Assembly: GCF_026191915.1 (NCBI RefSeq)
Contig: NZ_JAIMBY010000003.1
Coordinates: 186,001-250,000 of the forward strand
Source: Acidiphilium sp. PA
Lineage (GTDB): Bacteria > Pseudomonadota > Alphaproteobacteria > Acetobacterales > Acetobacteraceae
DNA: 64,000 nucleotides
Direction of reading: 5' to 3'
Of this stretch, positions 22,562 to 34,257 are shown piece by piece. The notes beneath the pieces were generated by a model. The model was not told where the DNA came from and did no database searches. It saw nothing but the letters and a program-made list of their open reading frames with translations. Both the position numbers and the translations under genes were made by a program. Each line of letters opens with the position of its first letter. The first letter of the stretch is position 1.

Positions 22562-24050
22562 CGTAGATTGTTTCAATCGTGATGAGGGTCACGCCATGCT
22601 CGGCGGCAAAGATTTCGGTGTTCTTCCGCGCCTTGCCGCGCACGAAGAACGGGATTTTCTTGAGTTCGGCTTCGGCGGAAGGTTCCCAGCCGGTGAGGAT
22701 GGGCGCGGTTGCGACCGGTGCGGCGGCTTCGGCGCCGAGATGCGAGGGGGCAGCCTGGTCGTTGAATTCGAAATCGTCGCGGAACATGCCGAGTAGATGC
22801 TCTTCGAGACCCATCATCAGCGGGTGGGTCAGCGTGTCGAACAGCACGTTGGCGCCTTCGAGGCCGGCGAAGGGCGAATGACGGGCCGGGAAATCCTGCA
22901 CATGGGTGGGGGCGGAAATCACCGCGCAGGGAATGCCGAGGCGTTTGGCGATGTGGCGTTCCATTTGTGTGCCGAGCACGAGCTCGGGCTGGGCGGCGGC
23001 GATGGCGGCTTCGACGGTCAGGTAATCGTCGCTGATCAGGGCTTCGACGTTGTAGAGCGCAGCGGCGGCTTTCACCTCGCGGGCGAACTCGCGGCTGTAG
23101 GTGCCGAGGCCTGCGATGGTGAAGCCGATTTCGGTGGCGGCGATGCGGGCGAGGGCGATGGCGTGGCTGGCGTCGCCAAAAATGAAGACGCGCTTGCCGG
23201 TGAGATAGGTGCTGTCGATCGAGCGGGCGTACCAGGACGAGCGGGCCTGGCTTTCCAGATCATCCGGGACGGCGCGGCCGGTCAGGGCCGCGATTTCGGC
23301 CGCGAAGTCGCGCGTGGCGTTCAGCCCGATCGGTACGGTGGTGATGGTTTTCTGGCCGAATTTGCGGGCAAGATAGGCCGCCGCGGTTCCGGCGATTTCC
23401 GGGTAGAGCACGATATTGGCATCGGCCGCCGGGATGCGCGCGAGATCGGCGAAGCGGGCGCCGAGCGGGGCGATCACGTTGATCGAGACACCGAGCTTGC
23501 CCAGCAGGTCGGTCACTTCGATCAGATCGTCGCGGTGGCGAAAGCCGAGTGCGGCCGGGCCGAGGATGTTGACCGCGACCGGGCGGGCGGTGCGATCCGG
23601 TGTCGCGACGCCGTTGGTTGCGGCGCGGACCAGATGATAGAAGGTTTCGGCAGCACCCCAGTTTTCCTTGCGCTGATAGGCGGGGAGTTCGAGCGGGATG
23701 ACCGGGATCGGCAGGCCGAGTGCCGCGGCGAGGCCGCCCGGATCGTCCTGGATCAGCTCGGCGGTGCAGGAGGCGCCGACGATCATTGCTTCGGGTTTGA
23801 AACGATCATAGGCGTCACGTACCGCGTTTTTGAACAGGGTTGCGGTATCGGAGCCGAGGTCGCGCGCCTGGAACGTGGTGTAGGTGACCGGTGGGCGGCG
23901 GTCCCGCCGTTCGATCATGGTGAACAGCAGATCGGCGTAGGTGTCGCCTTGCGGTGCGTGCAGCACGTAGTGCACGCCCTGCATCGCGGTGGCGATGCGC
24001 ATCGCGCCGATATGGGGTGGGCCTTCATAGGTCCAGAGGGTCAGTTGCAT
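22536..24050 (-). CDS. bchB: Protochlorophyllide reductase subunit B
   Basis: 504 residues, one half of the NifDK-like catalytic heterotetramer BchN-BchB that reduces protochlorophyllide in the dark. The unusual aspartate ligand of the [4Fe-4S] cluster is at D36 ([11 protein letters not shown]), and the cysteine ligand at C95 (VGASCTAEL) is also present. [19 protein letters not shown] and [19 protein letters not shown] are family blocks. The C-terminus ends with a PCP-reductase-like helical domain ([19 protein letters not shown]). The start is the ATG at 24050, 4 bases after bchN. Confidence 0.97.
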
Positions 24051-24054
24051 GGCG

Positions 24055-25898
<1,844 letters not shown>

Positions 25899-26103
25899 CG
25901 CTTGACATGTCCTGAAAGGAGGCGTTCGATCCCGCCACGAAAAAACGATCGGTTAATAAGTGTCCGGCTATTTCGCTTGCGGCACCGCACCAGATCACCG
26001 GGAGAAGGCCATGGGAATGGAACAATTCGGTAGCTTGGTTCATCAGAGTTTCCTCTGTCGCGGGTCAGCGACGAGGCGAAAGCTACCCCCCCGGAATATC
26101 AAC

Positions 26104-26137
26104 TGTCAATCTTTATTTACGTCAATCAAACTTGACA
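26104..26137. promoter_or_regulatory. Overlapping pair of PpsR-like sites in the bchF/aerR divergent promoter
   Basis: TGT (26104-26106), N12, ACG (26116... ending 26121) and CGT (26120-26122), N12, ACA (26135-26137) share a central ACGT, making a 34-bp near-palindrome with TGTCAA at one end and TTGACA at the other. Each half matches TGT-N12-ACA with one mismatch. The outer TTGACA boxes also look like -35 elements for transcription in both directions, so repressor binding would block both. The AT-rich character of 26100-26140 supports a promoter here. Confidence 0.6.
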
Positions 26138-26187
26138 CTCGACATGGTTCGGGTGCATGTTCGATCGCGAGTTGAGGAGGGCTATCG

Positions 26188-27147
26188 ATGAGAGACGCCA
26201 CACAGCACCAAGGATCGCGGGGTCAGCCCGGCCGTTCTGAACGTGATCGTGTTGCCGTTGGCCCGACCGGCCCCACGATCGGTCCTTCACCGCGCAGAAG
26301 CCCGGGCGGGGCGGTTCCGGCCAAGCCTTATGTCTATGAGGCGATCGCGGACGAACTGCACCGCCAGACGGTGATCCGGCCATGGTCCAGCCTGCTTGAA
26401 CGCACGATTGCAACCGAGGTGTTGCCGCGCATGCTGGCCAGCCGTGTGCGGCCGGACGATGCCGCCGCCGTGGTCTGCTCAACCCGGGTCGAGGTGGAGC
26501 GATTCGTCGACCTGATCCTGGCCGAGAATTTGATCGAGGCGCATGCGACGCTCGCCCGGTTCGTGGCTGCGGGCGCCACGCGTGACAATATCCTGCAGGG
26601 ATTGTTATCCCCCGCCGCGCGGCGTCTCGGTGATTTGTGGGATGAGGATCGGGCCGATTTCGCCGCGGTGACCCTCGCGATGATCCGGCTCAATCAGATC
26701 CTGCGCGATACCGCCGATCCGGTCAGCGAGGCGCCGATGCTCAGAGGCCGCGAGCGGCACTTTCTGATCGCGGCGGCGCCGGGGGAGCAGCATAGTTTCG
26801 GTATCGCGGTGCTGTCTGATCTGTTCCGCCGGGCGGGCTGGATCGTGCAGACCGAAGCGTTGCTGAGCCGGGCGTCGCTGATGTCGATCGTGCGGCGTAA
26901 CTGGTTCGATGTGGTGGGGCTTTCGGTGAGCGGCGAGGGTGGCTTGAAGGGTCTTCCCGCGGTGATCCGCGCGCTGCGGCGCACGGCGCTCAATCCGGCG
27001 CTTGGCGTGATGGTCGGTGGCCGGGCTTTCGCTGACCATCCCGAGCGCGCGCAGTTCGTCGGCGCGGATGCGACGGCGCGGGATGGCCAGGCGGCATTGT
27101 TCGAGGCGGACTCGATGATTGAGCGTGCCCTCGCGGCAATTCGATAG
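26188..27147 (+). CDS. ppaA: Cobalamin-binding photosynthesis regulator AerR/PpaA
   Basis: 319 residues. After a variable N-terminus come a helical cap with LLSPAARRLGDLWDEDRADFAAVTLAM (W151) and a B12-binding domain with PGEQHSFG (H202, candidate lower ligand), LLSRASLMSIVRRNWFDVVGLSVS and VMVGGRAF. AerR/PpaA proteins bind hydroxocobalamin after light exposure and act on PpsR/CrtJ as antirepressor or co-regulator in Rhodobacter species. The ATG has a strong GAGGAGG ribosome site. It is divergent from bchF and followed by ppsR after 130 bases, as in other alphaproteobacterial clusters. Confidence 0.93.
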   Translation: MRDATQHQGSRGQPGRSERDRVAVGPTGPTIGPSPRRSPGGAVPAKPYVYEAIADELHRQTVIRPWSSLLERTIATEVLPRMLASRVRPDDAAAVVCSTRVEVERFVDLILAENLIEAHATLARFVAAGATRDNILQGLLSPAARRLGDLWDEDRADFAAVTLAMIRLNQILRDTADPVSEAPMLRGRERHFLIAAAPGEQHSFGIAVLSDLFRRAGWIVQTEALLSRASLMSIVRRNWFDVVGLSVSGEGGLKGLPAVIRALRRTALNPALGVMVGGRAFADHPERAQFVGADATARDGQAALFEADSMIERALAAIR

Positions 27148-27185
27148 CGAACGGCCCGGATGGTTCGGCACATGATGGGCCAGGA

Positions 27186-27203
27186 TGTGTCGAGCTCGGA
27201 ACG
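27186..27203. promoter_or_regulatory. Weak PpsR-like motif upstream of ppsR
   Basis: TGT at 27186-27188, 12 bases, then ACG at 27201-27203: one mismatch to TGT-N12-ACA. It lies 75 bases upstream of the ppsR start, where autoregulation would be plausible. A motif this short with a mismatch is expected by chance fairly often, so the support is only its position. Confidence 0.25.
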
Positions 27204-27277
27204 AGGCGAAACAAGTTGACGGAGAGGTGACAAGGTTACATCTGCAGATACTTATATATTCGAAAGTGTGGTCGTGT

Positions 27278-28723
27278 ATGAAAGCCTTTAAATCGCCCGC
27301 TAAATGGCTTGCCGATGTCGATGCCGATGCTGCGGGCATGTTGATTGCCGCCGCTGCGGATATCGCCTTGATCGTGGACCGTAAGGGCATCGTTCGCGAT
27401 GTTGCGTTTCAGAGTACCAGCTTCGCCAATGAATTCGACCAGAGTGAAACCTGGATCGGGCGACCCTGGGCGGACACCGTAACGGTCGAGAGCCGGATCA
27501 AGGTGACCGAGATGCTGCAGGACATGGCGGGCAAGGCGGACGAGCGACCCAACCCGCTGGGGCGGCACGTGAATTACCCGGCGCGTGAGGGCAAGGATGT
27601 GCCGATCCTGTTTTCGACCATTCCGGTCGGCCACAGCGGCCGGGCGATTGCGTTCGGGCGGGACCTGCGGGCACTGGCCGCGTTGCAGCAGCGCCTGGTC
27701 GATGTGCAGCAATCGCTGGAGCGGGATTACTCGCGGCTGCGCCATGTCGAGACGCGCTACCGGATTTTGTTCCAAATGTCGGCCGAGCCGGTATTGGTGC
27801 TCGATGGTCAGTCGCAAAAGATCGTGGAGGCCAATCCGGCGGCGCAAAGGTTGTTCGGCGATCGCGACAAACTGGCCGGATTGGCGTTTGCCGGGCTGGT
27901 CGAGCCCGAGAGCCGGGGCGCGCTGGAGCAGCTGCTCGGCAGCATCCGCGCCGCCGGGCGGATGGATGACGTGCGGATCCGGCTCGCCGATCATGACGGC
28001 GAGATGAGGATTTCGGCGTTTCTGCTGCGCCAGGGCGAGGGGCAGAATTATCTGCTGCGCCTGTCGCCGGTCAGCCCGGTCGATCCGCATAATCTGTTGT
28101 CGGACAGCAAGGCCAAACTGCTCAAATTGATCGAGAGCGCGCCGGATGGGTTCGTCGTGACCGGAAACGACGGGCGGCTGCTTGCGGCCAACGCCGCGTT
28201 TCTGGATATGACCCAGCTGGGCTCGGAGGAGCAGGCCCATGGCCAGACGCTCGATCGCTGGCTGGGGCGGCCGGGGGTCGATCTGAATGTGCTGAGTGCC
28301 AACCTGCGCCAACATGGTTCGGTGCGGCTCTACCCGACGTTTCTGCGCGATGAGTTCGGCACCCAGACCGAGGTCGAGATTTCGGCGGTGACGGTGATGA
28401 ACGGCGGCAAGCCGTGCTTTGGCTTTGCGATCCGCAATATCGGCCGGCGGACCGCGCCCGAGTTCATTCCGCCGGCGGCCACCACGCGTGCGGTGCCGCG
28501 CTCGCTCGAACAGATCAGTGAGCTGATCGGGCGTGTTTCGCTCAAGGAGATCGTGCGCGAGGCGACCGAGGTGATCGAGCGCCTGTCGATCGAGGCAGCG
28601 CTGAAGATCACCGGCGATAACCGGGCATCGGCGGCTGAGATGCTCGGGCTGTCGCGCCAGAGTCTTTACGTGAAACTCCGGCGTTACGGCATGATGGATG
28701 CCGAGGCGCTGGGCGTCGCATAA
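27278..28723 (+). CDS. ppsR: Photosynthesis gene repressor PpsR/CrtJ
   Basis: 481 residues from the ATG at 27278. An N-terminal domain, PAS domains in the middle (around 160-270 and 280-390) and a long helix precede a Fis-type helix-turn-helix at the C-terminus (NRASAAEMLGLSRQSLYVKL, 448-467). PpsR represses bch, crt and light-harvesting genes at TGT-N12-ACA sites under aerobic or light conditions. It has a single cysteine, C380, in the last PAS domain and none in the DNA-binding region, so a disulfide switch of the kind proposed for Rhodobacter is not obvious. It leads the bchG-P and bchI-D-O genes. Confidence 0.95.
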   Translation: MKAFKSPAKWLADVDADAAGMLIAAAADIALIVDRKGIVRDVAFQSTSFANEFDQSETWIGRPWADTVTVESRIKVTEMLQDMAGKADERPNPLGRHVNYPAREGKDVPILFSTIPVGHSGRAIAFGRDLRALAALQQRLVDVQQSLERDYSRLRHVETRYRILFQMSAEPVLVLDGQSQKIVEANPAAQRLFGDRDKLAGLAFAGLVEPESRGALEQLLGSIRAAGRMDDVRIRLADHDGEMRISAFLLRQGEGQNYLLRLSPVSPVDPHNLLSDSKAKLLKLIESAPDGFVVTGNDGRLLAANAAFLDMTQLGSEEQAHGQTLDRWLGRPGVDLNVLSANLRQHGSVRLYPTFLRDEFGTQTEVEISAVTVMNGGKPCFGFAIRNIGRRTAPEFIPPAATTRAVPRSLEQISELIGRVSLKEIVREATEVIERLSIEAALKITGDNRASAAEMLGLSRQSLYVKLRRYGMMDAEALGVA

Positions 28724-28741
28724 CCCAGAACCGGAGACCGG

Positions 28742-29668
28742 ATGACGCCAGCCGAAAAGTCCAGCATTACTTTCGATCGGCCTGCGACTTCGGTGCGTCT
28801 GCCCGATTTGAAGGTCTGTCTCGAACTGCTCAAGCCGGTCACCTGGTTTGCGGCGATCTGGGCTTTCATGTGCGGGGTGGTGTCCTCGGGCGCGCCGCTT
28901 GCGGCACGCTGGCCGGAGCTGGTGCTCGGCATGGTGCTGGCCGGTCCGATGGTGTGCGGCACATCGCAGGCGGTGAACGACTGGTTCGATCGGCATGTTG
29001 ATGCGATCAATGAACCCGATCGGCCGATCCCGTCGGGCCGGATGCCGGGGCGCTGGGGGTTGTATATCGCGATCATCTGGTCGGGCGCTTCGCTGCTGGT
29101 AGCACTGCCGCTCGGGCCGTGGGGGGTCGGCGCCACGGTGTTCGCGCTGGCGGCCGCCTGGGGCTACAGCGCGCCGCCGTTCCGCTTCAAGATGAACGGC
29201 TGGTGGGGCAATGCCGCCGTAGCGCTCTGCTACGAGGGCGTGCCGTGGTTCACCGGGGCGGCGGTGATGCGCAACGCGCTGCCCGCACCGCATACTCTGA
29301 TCATCGCGGCTCTCTACAGTGCCGGTGCGCACGGCATCATGACGCTGAATGATTTCAAATCGATCGAGGGCGATCTGAAAATCGGCGTCCGCTCGCTGCC
29401 GGCGCAACTCGGTGTGCTGCGCGCCTCGATCGTGGCGTGCATCATCATGGCGGTGCCGCAGGTGTGCGTCATCGAATTCATGATCGGCTGGCATCATCCG
29501 CTGGCGGCCGCGCTGATCGGGGTCTCGCTGCTGGTTCAATTGTTTCTGATGCGCCGCTTGCTCGAAAAGCCGCGCGAACGCGCGCCCTGGTACAATGCCA
29601 CGGGCACGACGCTTTATGTTGTGGGCATGCTGGTCAGCGCGTTCGCGCTCGCCGCGACGGGGGTTTGA
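28742..29668 (+). CDS. bchG: Bacteriochlorophyll a synthase (geranylgeranyl transferase)
   Basis: A 308-residue polytopic membrane prenyltransferase of the UbiA family that esterifies bacteriochlorophyllide a with a C20 tail. The Asp-rich substrate motif NDWFDRHVDAINEPDRPI (80-97) and the second motif NDFKSIEGD (about 203-211) are intact. About eight transmembrane helices are present. It lies 18 bases after ppsR, and two bases separate its stop from the bchP start. The usual bch2/pucC-like gene between bchG and bchP is absent. Confidence 0.97.
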   Translation: MTPAEKSSITFDRPATSVRLPDLKVCLELLKPVTWFAAIWAFMCGVVSSGAPLAARWPELVLGMVLAGPMVCGTSQAVNDWFDRHVDAINEPDRPIPSGRMPGRWGLYIAIIWSGASLLVALPLGPWGVGATVFALAAAWGYSAPPFRFKMNGWWGNAAVALCYEGVPWFTGAAVMRNALPAPHTLIIAALYSAGAHGIMTLNDFKSIEGDLKIGVRSLPAQLGVLRASIVACIIMAVPQVCVIEFMIGWHHPLAAALIGVSLLVQLFLMRRLLEKPRERAPWYNATGTTLYVVGMLVSAFALAATGV

Positions 29669-29669
29669 G

Positions 29670-30857
29670 ATGACGCAGATGACCGAATACGACGTGGTGG
29701 TGGTTGGCGGGGGCCCGGCGGGTTCGACCGCGGCGGAGACGCTGGCGCGCGCCGGGCGCACCGTGCTGCTGCTGGATCGCGACGGGCGGATCAAGCCCTG
29801 CGGCGGCGCGGTGCCGCCGCGGCTGATCCGCGATTACGCGATCCCCGAGCATCTGATCGTGGCGAAGGCGCGCGGCGCCAATATCGTGTCGCCGAAGGCC
29901 AAGAAGGTCGCGATGCCGATCGATGACGGTGGGTATGTCGGCATGGTCGATCGTGATATGTTCGATGCGTTCCTGCGCGACCGGGCGGCGGCGGCGGGGG
30001 CCGAGCGGCGCACGGGGCGATTCGAACGGATCGAGCGCGATGCGACGGGCCGCACCATCATTCACTACAGGACCAGGGATGGCGTGGGTGCGGTGGTGGC
30101 GCGCGCGGTGATCGGCGCCGATGGCGCGGTTTCAGCGGTGGCACGGCAGACGATTCCCGGGGCGGACAAGCACAAGCGGGTGTTCGCCTATCATGAGGTG
30201 ATCAAGGCACCGCCGGCCGGCACGCCGGGGTGGAATCCGCAGCAATGCGAGATTTATTACGACGCCAAGGTATCGCCCGATTTCTATGCCTGGATTTTCC
30301 CGCATGGCGAGACCGCGAGCATCGGGACCGGTAGTGCGGTCAAGGGGTTTTCGCTGCGCGGGGCCGTGGGTGATCTGCGCAGCACGGCGGGTTTGACCGG
30401 TGCCGAGACGATCCGCTCGGAAGGCGCGCCGCTGCCGCTCAAACCCCTGCCGCGCTGGGATGACGGGATCAACGTGCTGCTCGCGGGCGACGCCGCCGGG
30501 GTGGTGGCGCCGGCCTCGGGCGAGGGGATCTATTACGCCATGCTCGGGGGGCAACTGGCGGGCGAGGCCGTGGACGAATTCTGCCGGACCGGTGATGCCA
30601 AGGCGCTGAGGACCGCGCGCAAGCGCTTCATGAAGACGCACGGCATGGTGTTTTTCGTGCTCGGCTTCATGCAGGATTTCTGGTATTCCAGCGACCGGCG
30701 GCGCGAATTGTTCGTGGCTATCTGCGGGGACTCCGATGTTCAGGCGATGACCTGGCAGGCCTATATGAACAAGGCGCTGGTGCGAGCGAAGCCGATCGTG
30801 CACGCGCGCATCTTTGCCAAGAACATGGTACGGCTGACCCGGCTGATGCAGGCATGA
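29670..30857 (+). CDS. bchP: Geranylgeranyl reductase
   Basis: 395 residues, an FAD-dependent reductase that reduces the geranylgeranyl tail of bacteriochlorophyll to phytyl. The dinucleotide-binding motif VVVGGGPAGSTAAETL lies near the N-terminus (9-24), the KPCGGAVPP motif follows, and GDAAGVVAPASGEGIYYAM is the second FAD contact. The start is the ATG at 29670, directly after bchG; a longer frame begins upstream inside bchG and is ignored. Its stop overlaps the first possible start of tspO. Confidence 0.96.
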   Translation: MTQMTEYDVVVVGGGPAGSTAAETLARAGRTVLLLDRDGRIKPCGGAVPPRLIRDYAIPEHLIVAKARGANIVSPKAKKVAMPIDDGGYVGMVDRDMFDAFLRDRAAAAGAERRTGRFERIERDATGRTIIHYRTRDGVGAVVARAVIGADGAVSAVARQTIPGADKHKRVFAYHEVIKAPPAGTPGWNPQQCEIYYDAKVSPDFYAWIFPHGETASIGTGSAVKGFSLRGAVGDLRSTAGLTGAETIRSEGAPLPLKPLPRWDDGINVLLAGDAAGVVAPASGEGIYYAMLGGQLAGEAVDEFCRTGDAKALRTARKRFMKTHGMVFFVLGFMQDFWYSSDRRRELFVAICGDSDVQAMTWQAYMNKALVRAKPIVHARIFAKNMVRLTRLMQA

Positions 30858-31417
30858 CGACGCTGGCGGTCGGGCAGTTTCGTGACACGCGGACAGGAGA
30901 TCGCAATCAGATGAGTTGGTTGGGCGGCCATTGGGGACCGGTTCTGGTCGCGGCGGTGACCGCGACGGTGGTGGCCGGCGCTGGCGGGGCCGTGACAACG
31001 ATCGGGCCCTGGTATCGCGGTTTGCGCAAACCCTCGTGGCAGCCGCCGACCTGGCTGTTCGGCCCGGTCTGGACGTTGATTTTCGCCCTGATTGCCGGGG
31101 CCGGGGTGATCGGGTGGGAAGCTGCACCGAGTGTGACGAGCGCGACGGTGCTGCTGGTGCTGTTCGGCATCAATGCGGTGTTCAATCTCGCGTGGAGTGT
31201 GCTGTTTTTTAAGATGCGCCGGCCGGATTTGGCCTTGATCGATATCGCGCCGCTCTGGCTGACGATTCTGGCGCTGGTCGTCACCACCGCGCAATTTGCC
31301 GGCACCGCGGCGCTGCTGTTGGTGCCGTATCTGCTTTGGGTGACGTTTGCCGGTTACCTGAACCTCGTGATCGTGCGGCTGAATGCGCCGTTCACGGCCA
31401 CCGCGCAGGCCGAGTGA
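30854..31417 (+). CDS. tspO: TspO/MBR-family outer-membrane tryptophan-rich sensor
   Basis: 187 residues from the ATG at 30854, which overlaps the bchP stop; an ATG at 30911 (MSWLGGHWGP) with AGGAG upstream gives a more usual 168-residue protein. Five hydrophobic helices carry the family pattern: WYRGLRKPSWQPPTWLFGPVW, NLAWSVLFF, and the last helix with LVPYLLWVTFAGYLN, which holds the porphyrin/cholesterol-type recognition residues. In Rhodobacter sphaeroides TspO negatively affects photosynthesis gene expression in response to oxygen and may export porphyrin intermediates. Its placement between bchP and bchI ties it to the pigment operon. Confidence 0.93.
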   Translation: MTTLAVGQFRDTRTGDRNQMSWLGGHWGPVLVAAVTATVVAGAGGAVTTIGPWYRGLRKPSWQPPTWLFGPVWTLIFALIAGAGVIGWEAAPSVTSATVLLVLFGINAVFNLAWSVLFFKMRRPDLALIDIAPLWLTILALVVTTAQFAGTAALLLVPYLLWVTFAGYLNLVIVRLNAPFTATAQAE

Positions 31418-32454
31418 TGGCGCTGTATCCGTTCACCGCGATCGTCGGCCAGACCGAGATGATCCGCGCGATGTTGATTGCGACGGTGGAGCCCACGCTG
31501 GGCGGGGTGTTGGCGTTCGGCGACCGTGGCACCGGCAAATCGACCGCGGTGCGCGCGCTGGCGGCGCTGCTGCCGACCATGCGCGCAGTGGTTGGCTGCC
31601 GGTATCATTGTGATCCCGCTTCGCGCAGCGCGCTGTGCCCCGAGTGCCGCGCCCGCCGGGCGGCGGGGCGGCTGGCATCGGAGCGGGTGAGAATTCCCGT
31701 GGTCGATCTGCCGCTCGGCGCGACCGAGGACCGGGTGGTCGGCGCGCTCGATCTGGAACGGGCGCTGGCCGATGGGGTGAAAGCGTTCGAGCCCGGCCTG
31801 CTGGCCCGCGCGCATCGGGGCTTTTTATATATCGATGAGATCAACCTGCTCGAGGATCATCTGGTCGATCTGCTGCTCGATGTCGCGGCGTCGGGCGAGA
31901 ATGTGGTCGAGCGCGAGGGGCTCAGCCTGCGCCACCCGGCACGATTCGTGCTGATCGGCAGCGGCAATCCCGAGGAGGGCGAGTTGCGGCCGCAGTTGCT
32001 CGACCGGTTCGGCCTGTGCGTCGAGGTGAAGACGCCCACCGATCTGGACCAGCGGATCGAAGTGGTCCGGCGGCGCGATGCGTTCGAACACGACCGGGCG
32101 GCGTTCATGCGGCGGTTTGCCGCCGATGAGGCGGCGTTGCGGCGGCAATTGGTGGGGGCGATGAAACTCCTGCCGCTGGTCAACGTGCCGGAGGCAATTT
32201 TACGGCTGGCGGCGAGGCTTTGTATCGAACTTGGCACCGATGGTCTGCGCGGCGAACTGACACTGCTGCGCGCGGCCCGCGCCGAAGCGGCGCTGGAGGG
32301 TGATACTGTGGTGACCGAGAGCCATTTGCGCGCGGTCGCGCCGGCGGCGCTGCGGCATCGGTTGCGGCGCGATCCGCTCGATGAATCGCTGGCGGGCGCG
32401 CGGGTCGAGCGTGCCATGGCCGCGCTGTTCAGCCAGGCGGCGATTGCCGCATGA
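31417..32454 (+). CDS. bchI: Magnesium chelatase subunit I
   Basis: A 345-residue AAA+ ATPase that forms rings with BchD and drives Mg2+ insertion by BchH. Walker A is GDRGTGKST (35-43), a four-cysteine block is at 61-77 (CRYHC and CPEC), and Walker B lies in [31 protein letters not shown] and [18 protein letters not shown] are the usual sensor and arginine-finger regions. The ATG overlaps the tspO stop (TGATG) and its own stop overlaps the bchD start, so I and D are translationally coupled. Confidence 0.97.
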   Translation: MALYPFTAIVGQTEMIRAMLIATVEPTLGGVLAFGDRGTGKSTAVRALAALLPTMRAVVGCRYHCDPASRSALCPECRARRAAGRLASERVRIPVVDLPLGATEDRVVGALDLERALADGVKAFEPGLLARAHRGFLYIDEINLLEDHLVDLLLDVAASGENVVEREGLSLRHPARFVLIGSGNPEEGELRPQLLDRFGLCVEVKTPTDLDQRIEVVRRRDAFEHDRAAFMRRFAADEAALRRQLVGAMKLLPLVNVPEAILRLAARLCIELGTDGLRGELTLLRAARAEAALEGDTVVTESHLRAVAPAALRHRLRRDPLDESLAGARVERAMAALFSQAAIAA

Positions 32455-34244
32455 GCCCGCTGCCGGCGCCGCGCAAACCGACCCGCGACGCTGGCCTCGC
32501 TGCCTGCCTGTTCGCGATCGATCCGGTCGGGCTGGGCGGCATGGTGATCCGCAGCCGGATCGGGCCGGCACGGGACGGTTTTTTGAGCCGGTTGCGCGGC
32601 CTGCTGCCCGGCGCCACGCCGGTGCGGCGCCTGCCAACGCATATTACCGATGATCGGCTGCTCGGCGGGCTCGATCTGGCGGGGACCCTGTCTGCCGGGT
32701 CCAGAATCGTGGCGAGCGGCCTGTTGGCCGAGGTCGATGGCGGCGTCGTGGTGATCCCGATGGCGGAACGGCTGGATCGTTCATTGGCCGGCAAGCTGGC
32801 GGCGGTGCTCGACCGCGGCGTGGTAAGTGTGGCGCGCGATGGCGTGATGAGCGAGCGGGATGCACGGTTCGGTGTCGTCGCGCTGGATGAGGGGATCGGC
32901 GATGACGAGGCAGCCCCCGGCACGCTGTGCGACCGGCTGGCTTTCGTGCTCGACGAGGCGATGCTCGATGACGATTTCGTCTGGCCGGGCGCGCGCGCGA
33001 TCGCCCGGGCGCGGCGGCGGTTGGCTGGGATCGTGCTGCGTGATGAGACCACGATTGCGCTGTGCCGCACGGCGGCGGCGCTAGGGATCGATTCGCCGCG
33101 CGCACCGATTTTGGCGTTGCGTGCCGCCCGCGCGGCCGCGGCATTGGCCGGACGGCGCAGCATCGACGATGCGGACGCCATTCTGGCGGCGCGGCTGATT
33201 CTGGCGCCGCGCGCGACGACGCTGCCGGCACCGGAACCACCCCCCGAGCCGCCACCCGAATCACAGGACGAGCCGGACGCCGCGCCGCCGCCCGAGGCGC
33301 GCGAGACGCAGGGGGATGACCAGTTGCAGGAGGAGCCGCCGGGCGATGCTTCGGAGGAACTTGCCGAGCGTGTGCTCGATGCGGCCCGCAGCGCCTTGCC
33401 GCTCGATCTGCTGGCGGCGCTGGCGATGTCGGGTGGGCCGCGCCGTGCCGCGCGTGCCGCTGGGGGCAAGACGCCGATCGCGCAGGGGGGTGTCCGGGGC
33501 CGCCCGGCGGGCGTGCGGCCCGGGCGGCCTGGCCATGGCGCGCGGCTGGCCTTGATCGACACGTTGCGCGCCGCGGCGCCCATGCAGCCGTTGCGACGGC
33601 GCGAGCGGGCCGTGCAACACCCGGGTCCGATGCCGCGGGTGCTGGTCCGCGCCGAGGACTTCCGGATCAAGCGGTTCATCGCGCCGGTGCGCACCGTGGC
33701 GATTTTCGCGGTCGATGCGTCGGGTTCGTCCGCGCTCAACCGGCTCGCCGAGGCGAAGGGGGCGATTCAGATTCTGCTGGCGGATTGCTATGTGCGGCGT
33801 GACCAGGTTGCGCTGATCGCGTTTCGGAATCGCAGCGCGGAATTGCTGCTGCCGCCGACCGGGGCGCTGGCGCGGGCGCGGCGCAGCCTGGCTGCCCTGC
33901 CAGGCGGCGGGGCGACGCCGTTGGCCTTGGGTATCGATGCCGCGTGCGCCCTGGGGATTGCCGAACGCCGGCGCGGCGCCAGCCCGTTGATCGTGTTGTT
34001 GACCGATGGCGGGGCCAATATCGGGCGGGACGGCAAACCGGGGCGCGAGGCCGCCGGGCGCGATGCCCGCGCCGCCGCCCAGGCCTGCGCCGCCGCGGGA
34101 CTCGCGGGCATGGTGATCGATACCGCGCCGCGCCGCAGCGGGTTCGCGGCCGAGCTCGCGCGCCTGATGGACGGGCGCTATCTGCCGCTGCCCTACGCCG
34201 ATGCCGCCGCACTCAGCAACGCCGTCCGCGCCCAGGCGGCCTAG
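32451..34244 (+). CDS. bchD: Magnesium chelatase subunit D
   Basis: 597 residues: a degenerate AAA+ domain without a Walker A motif (1-250), a proline/acidic linker (about 257-305, with PEPPPEPPPE), a basic segment, and a VWA domain with the MIDAS motif DASGS (422-426) and LLTDGGANIG. BchD is the platform that connects BchI to BchH. The start overlaps the bchI stop (ATGA). Loss of bchD in Rhodobacter sphaeroides has been reported to lead to zinc-bacteriochlorophyll; here the gene looks intact, so Zn-pigment in this lineage would need another cause. Confidence 0.95.
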   Translation: MSPLPAPRKPTRDAGLAACLFAIDPVGLGGMVIRSRIGPARDGFLSRLRGLLPGATPVRRLPTHITDDRLLGGLDLAGTLSAGSRIVASGLLAEVDGGVVVIPMAERLDRSLAGKLAAVLDRGVVSVARDGVMSERDARFGVVALDEGIGDDEAAPGTLCDRLAFVLDEAMLDDDFVWPGARAIARARRRLAGIVLRDETTIALCRTAAALGIDSPRAPILALRAARAAAALAGRRSIDDADAILAARLILAPRATTLPAPEPPPEPPPESQDEPDAAPPPEARETQGDDQLQEEPPGDASEELAERVLDAARSALPLDLLAALAMSGGPRRAARAAGGKTPIAQGGVRGRPAGVRPGRPGHGARLALIDTLRAAAPMQPLRRRERAVQHPGPMPRVLVRAEDFRIKRFIAPVRTVAIFAVDASGSSALNRLAEAKGAIQILLADCYVRRDQVALIAFRNRSAELLLPPTGALARARRSLAALPGGGATPLALGIDAACALGIAERRRGASPLIVLLTDGGANIGRDGKPGREAAGRDARAAAQACAAAGLAGMVIDTAPRRSGFAAELARLMDGRYLPLPYADAAALSNAVRAQAA

Positions 34245-34257
34245 GGGAATGACCAGA

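Noticed and set aside
27236-29794. An 852-codon minus-strand frame across ppsR and bchG
   Set aside because: It spans two certain genes on the other strand and its translation is Arg/His/Gln-rich with no domain.
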